14,277 nucleotides of DNA. Source: Bacillota bacterium (GTDB lineage: Bacteria > Bacillota_E > JAJZYS01 > JAJYTV01). The notes below the pieces were generated by a model. It worked only from the letters and a program-made list of their open reading frames with translations. It searched no databases and was not told where the DNA came from. The DNA is taken from positions 1 to 14,277 of the forward strand of contig JAJZVM010000103.1 in NCBI GenBank assembly GCA_021845645.1, read 5' to 3'. A program made the translations under genes and the position numbers. This document shows, piece by piece, positions 14,211 to 14,277 of the stretch (position 1 is its first letter; the number at the start of each line of letters is the position of its first letter).

Positions 14211-14277
14211 ATGATCGACTATCTTGCAGTTATGCTGGTCGCCGTTGGTGCCGGTCTTGCGCTTCTGGCCTTGTACC
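14211..14277 (+). CDS. Start of a small membrane protein gene, cut by the window end
   Basis: ATG at 14211 with GGGGAGG at 14195-14201, spacing 9, opens a frame that runs off the window after 22 codons. The peptide (MIDYLAVMLVAVGAGLALLALY) is one hydrophobic helix with a single Asp near the N-terminus, so it is a membrane protein or one with an uncleaved anchor. It faintly recalls the start of DUF981-type membrane proteins, but so short a stretch cannot decide. It follows about 500 bp of gene-free DNA, so it likely has its own promoter. Confidence 0.65.
   Translation, partial: MIDYLAVMLVAVGAGLALLALY

Overview
The window is GC-rich (roughly two thirds G+C by eye), densely coded chromosomal DNA. 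It contains nine complete protein genes, one gene cut by the right edge, and no recognisable RNA gene, transposon, phage gene or CRISPR array. The E1 and E2 sequences (E2 reads [11 protein letters not shown] and [10 protein letters not shown]1 reads [17 protein letters not shown]) resemble Firmicutes/Chloroflexota proteins more than the enterobacterial type. Together with strong GGAGG ribosome sites, GTG and TTG starts, an SdpR/SdpI pair and a DtxR-like palindrome, this suggests a high-GC Chloroflexota-like bacterium. That placement is an inference of low confidence.

Left (1-4200, minus strand): sucA and sucB, E1 and E2 of the 2-oxoglutarate dehydrogenase complex, overlap by 11 nt. They appear to be driven by a promoter with a perfect TATAAT and a CRP-like dyad where the -35 should be. 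E3 is not in view.

Centre left (4360-7789, plus strand): a Gfo/Idh/MocA-type oxidoreductase with a TTG start and an MBL-fold hydrolase lie close together. A large, highly symmetric hairpin follows. Next is a phosphate:H+ symporter of the PHS branch of the MFS, preceded by three 11-bp-spaced TTAACC-like units that look like a PHO box.

Centre right (7881-11050): a two-gene minus-strand operon holds a class V aminotransferase and a class III CoA-transferase, overlapping by 8 nt. It is convergent with the phosphate transporter. A class I methyltransferase is transcribed divergently from it and ends at a strong terminator.

Right (11159-13698): an NRAMP-family transporter lacks the classical DPGN and MPH metal-site motifs. 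Its promoter carries the perfect palindrome TTAGGCAGACCTAA between -35 and -10. A bidirectional terminator separates it from a convergent sdpR-sdpI autorepressor/immunity-type operon that has no visible toxin genes and has a dyad over its own promoter. About 500 bp without a credible gene follow. The start of a small membrane protein gene is cut by the window end.

The genes do not form one pathway. The common thread is ordinary central metabolism (sucAB) beside several independently regulated transport and stress units. The most testable signals are the operator-like sequences in front of the phosphate transporter, the NRAMP gene and sdpR, and the atypical NRAMP metal site.
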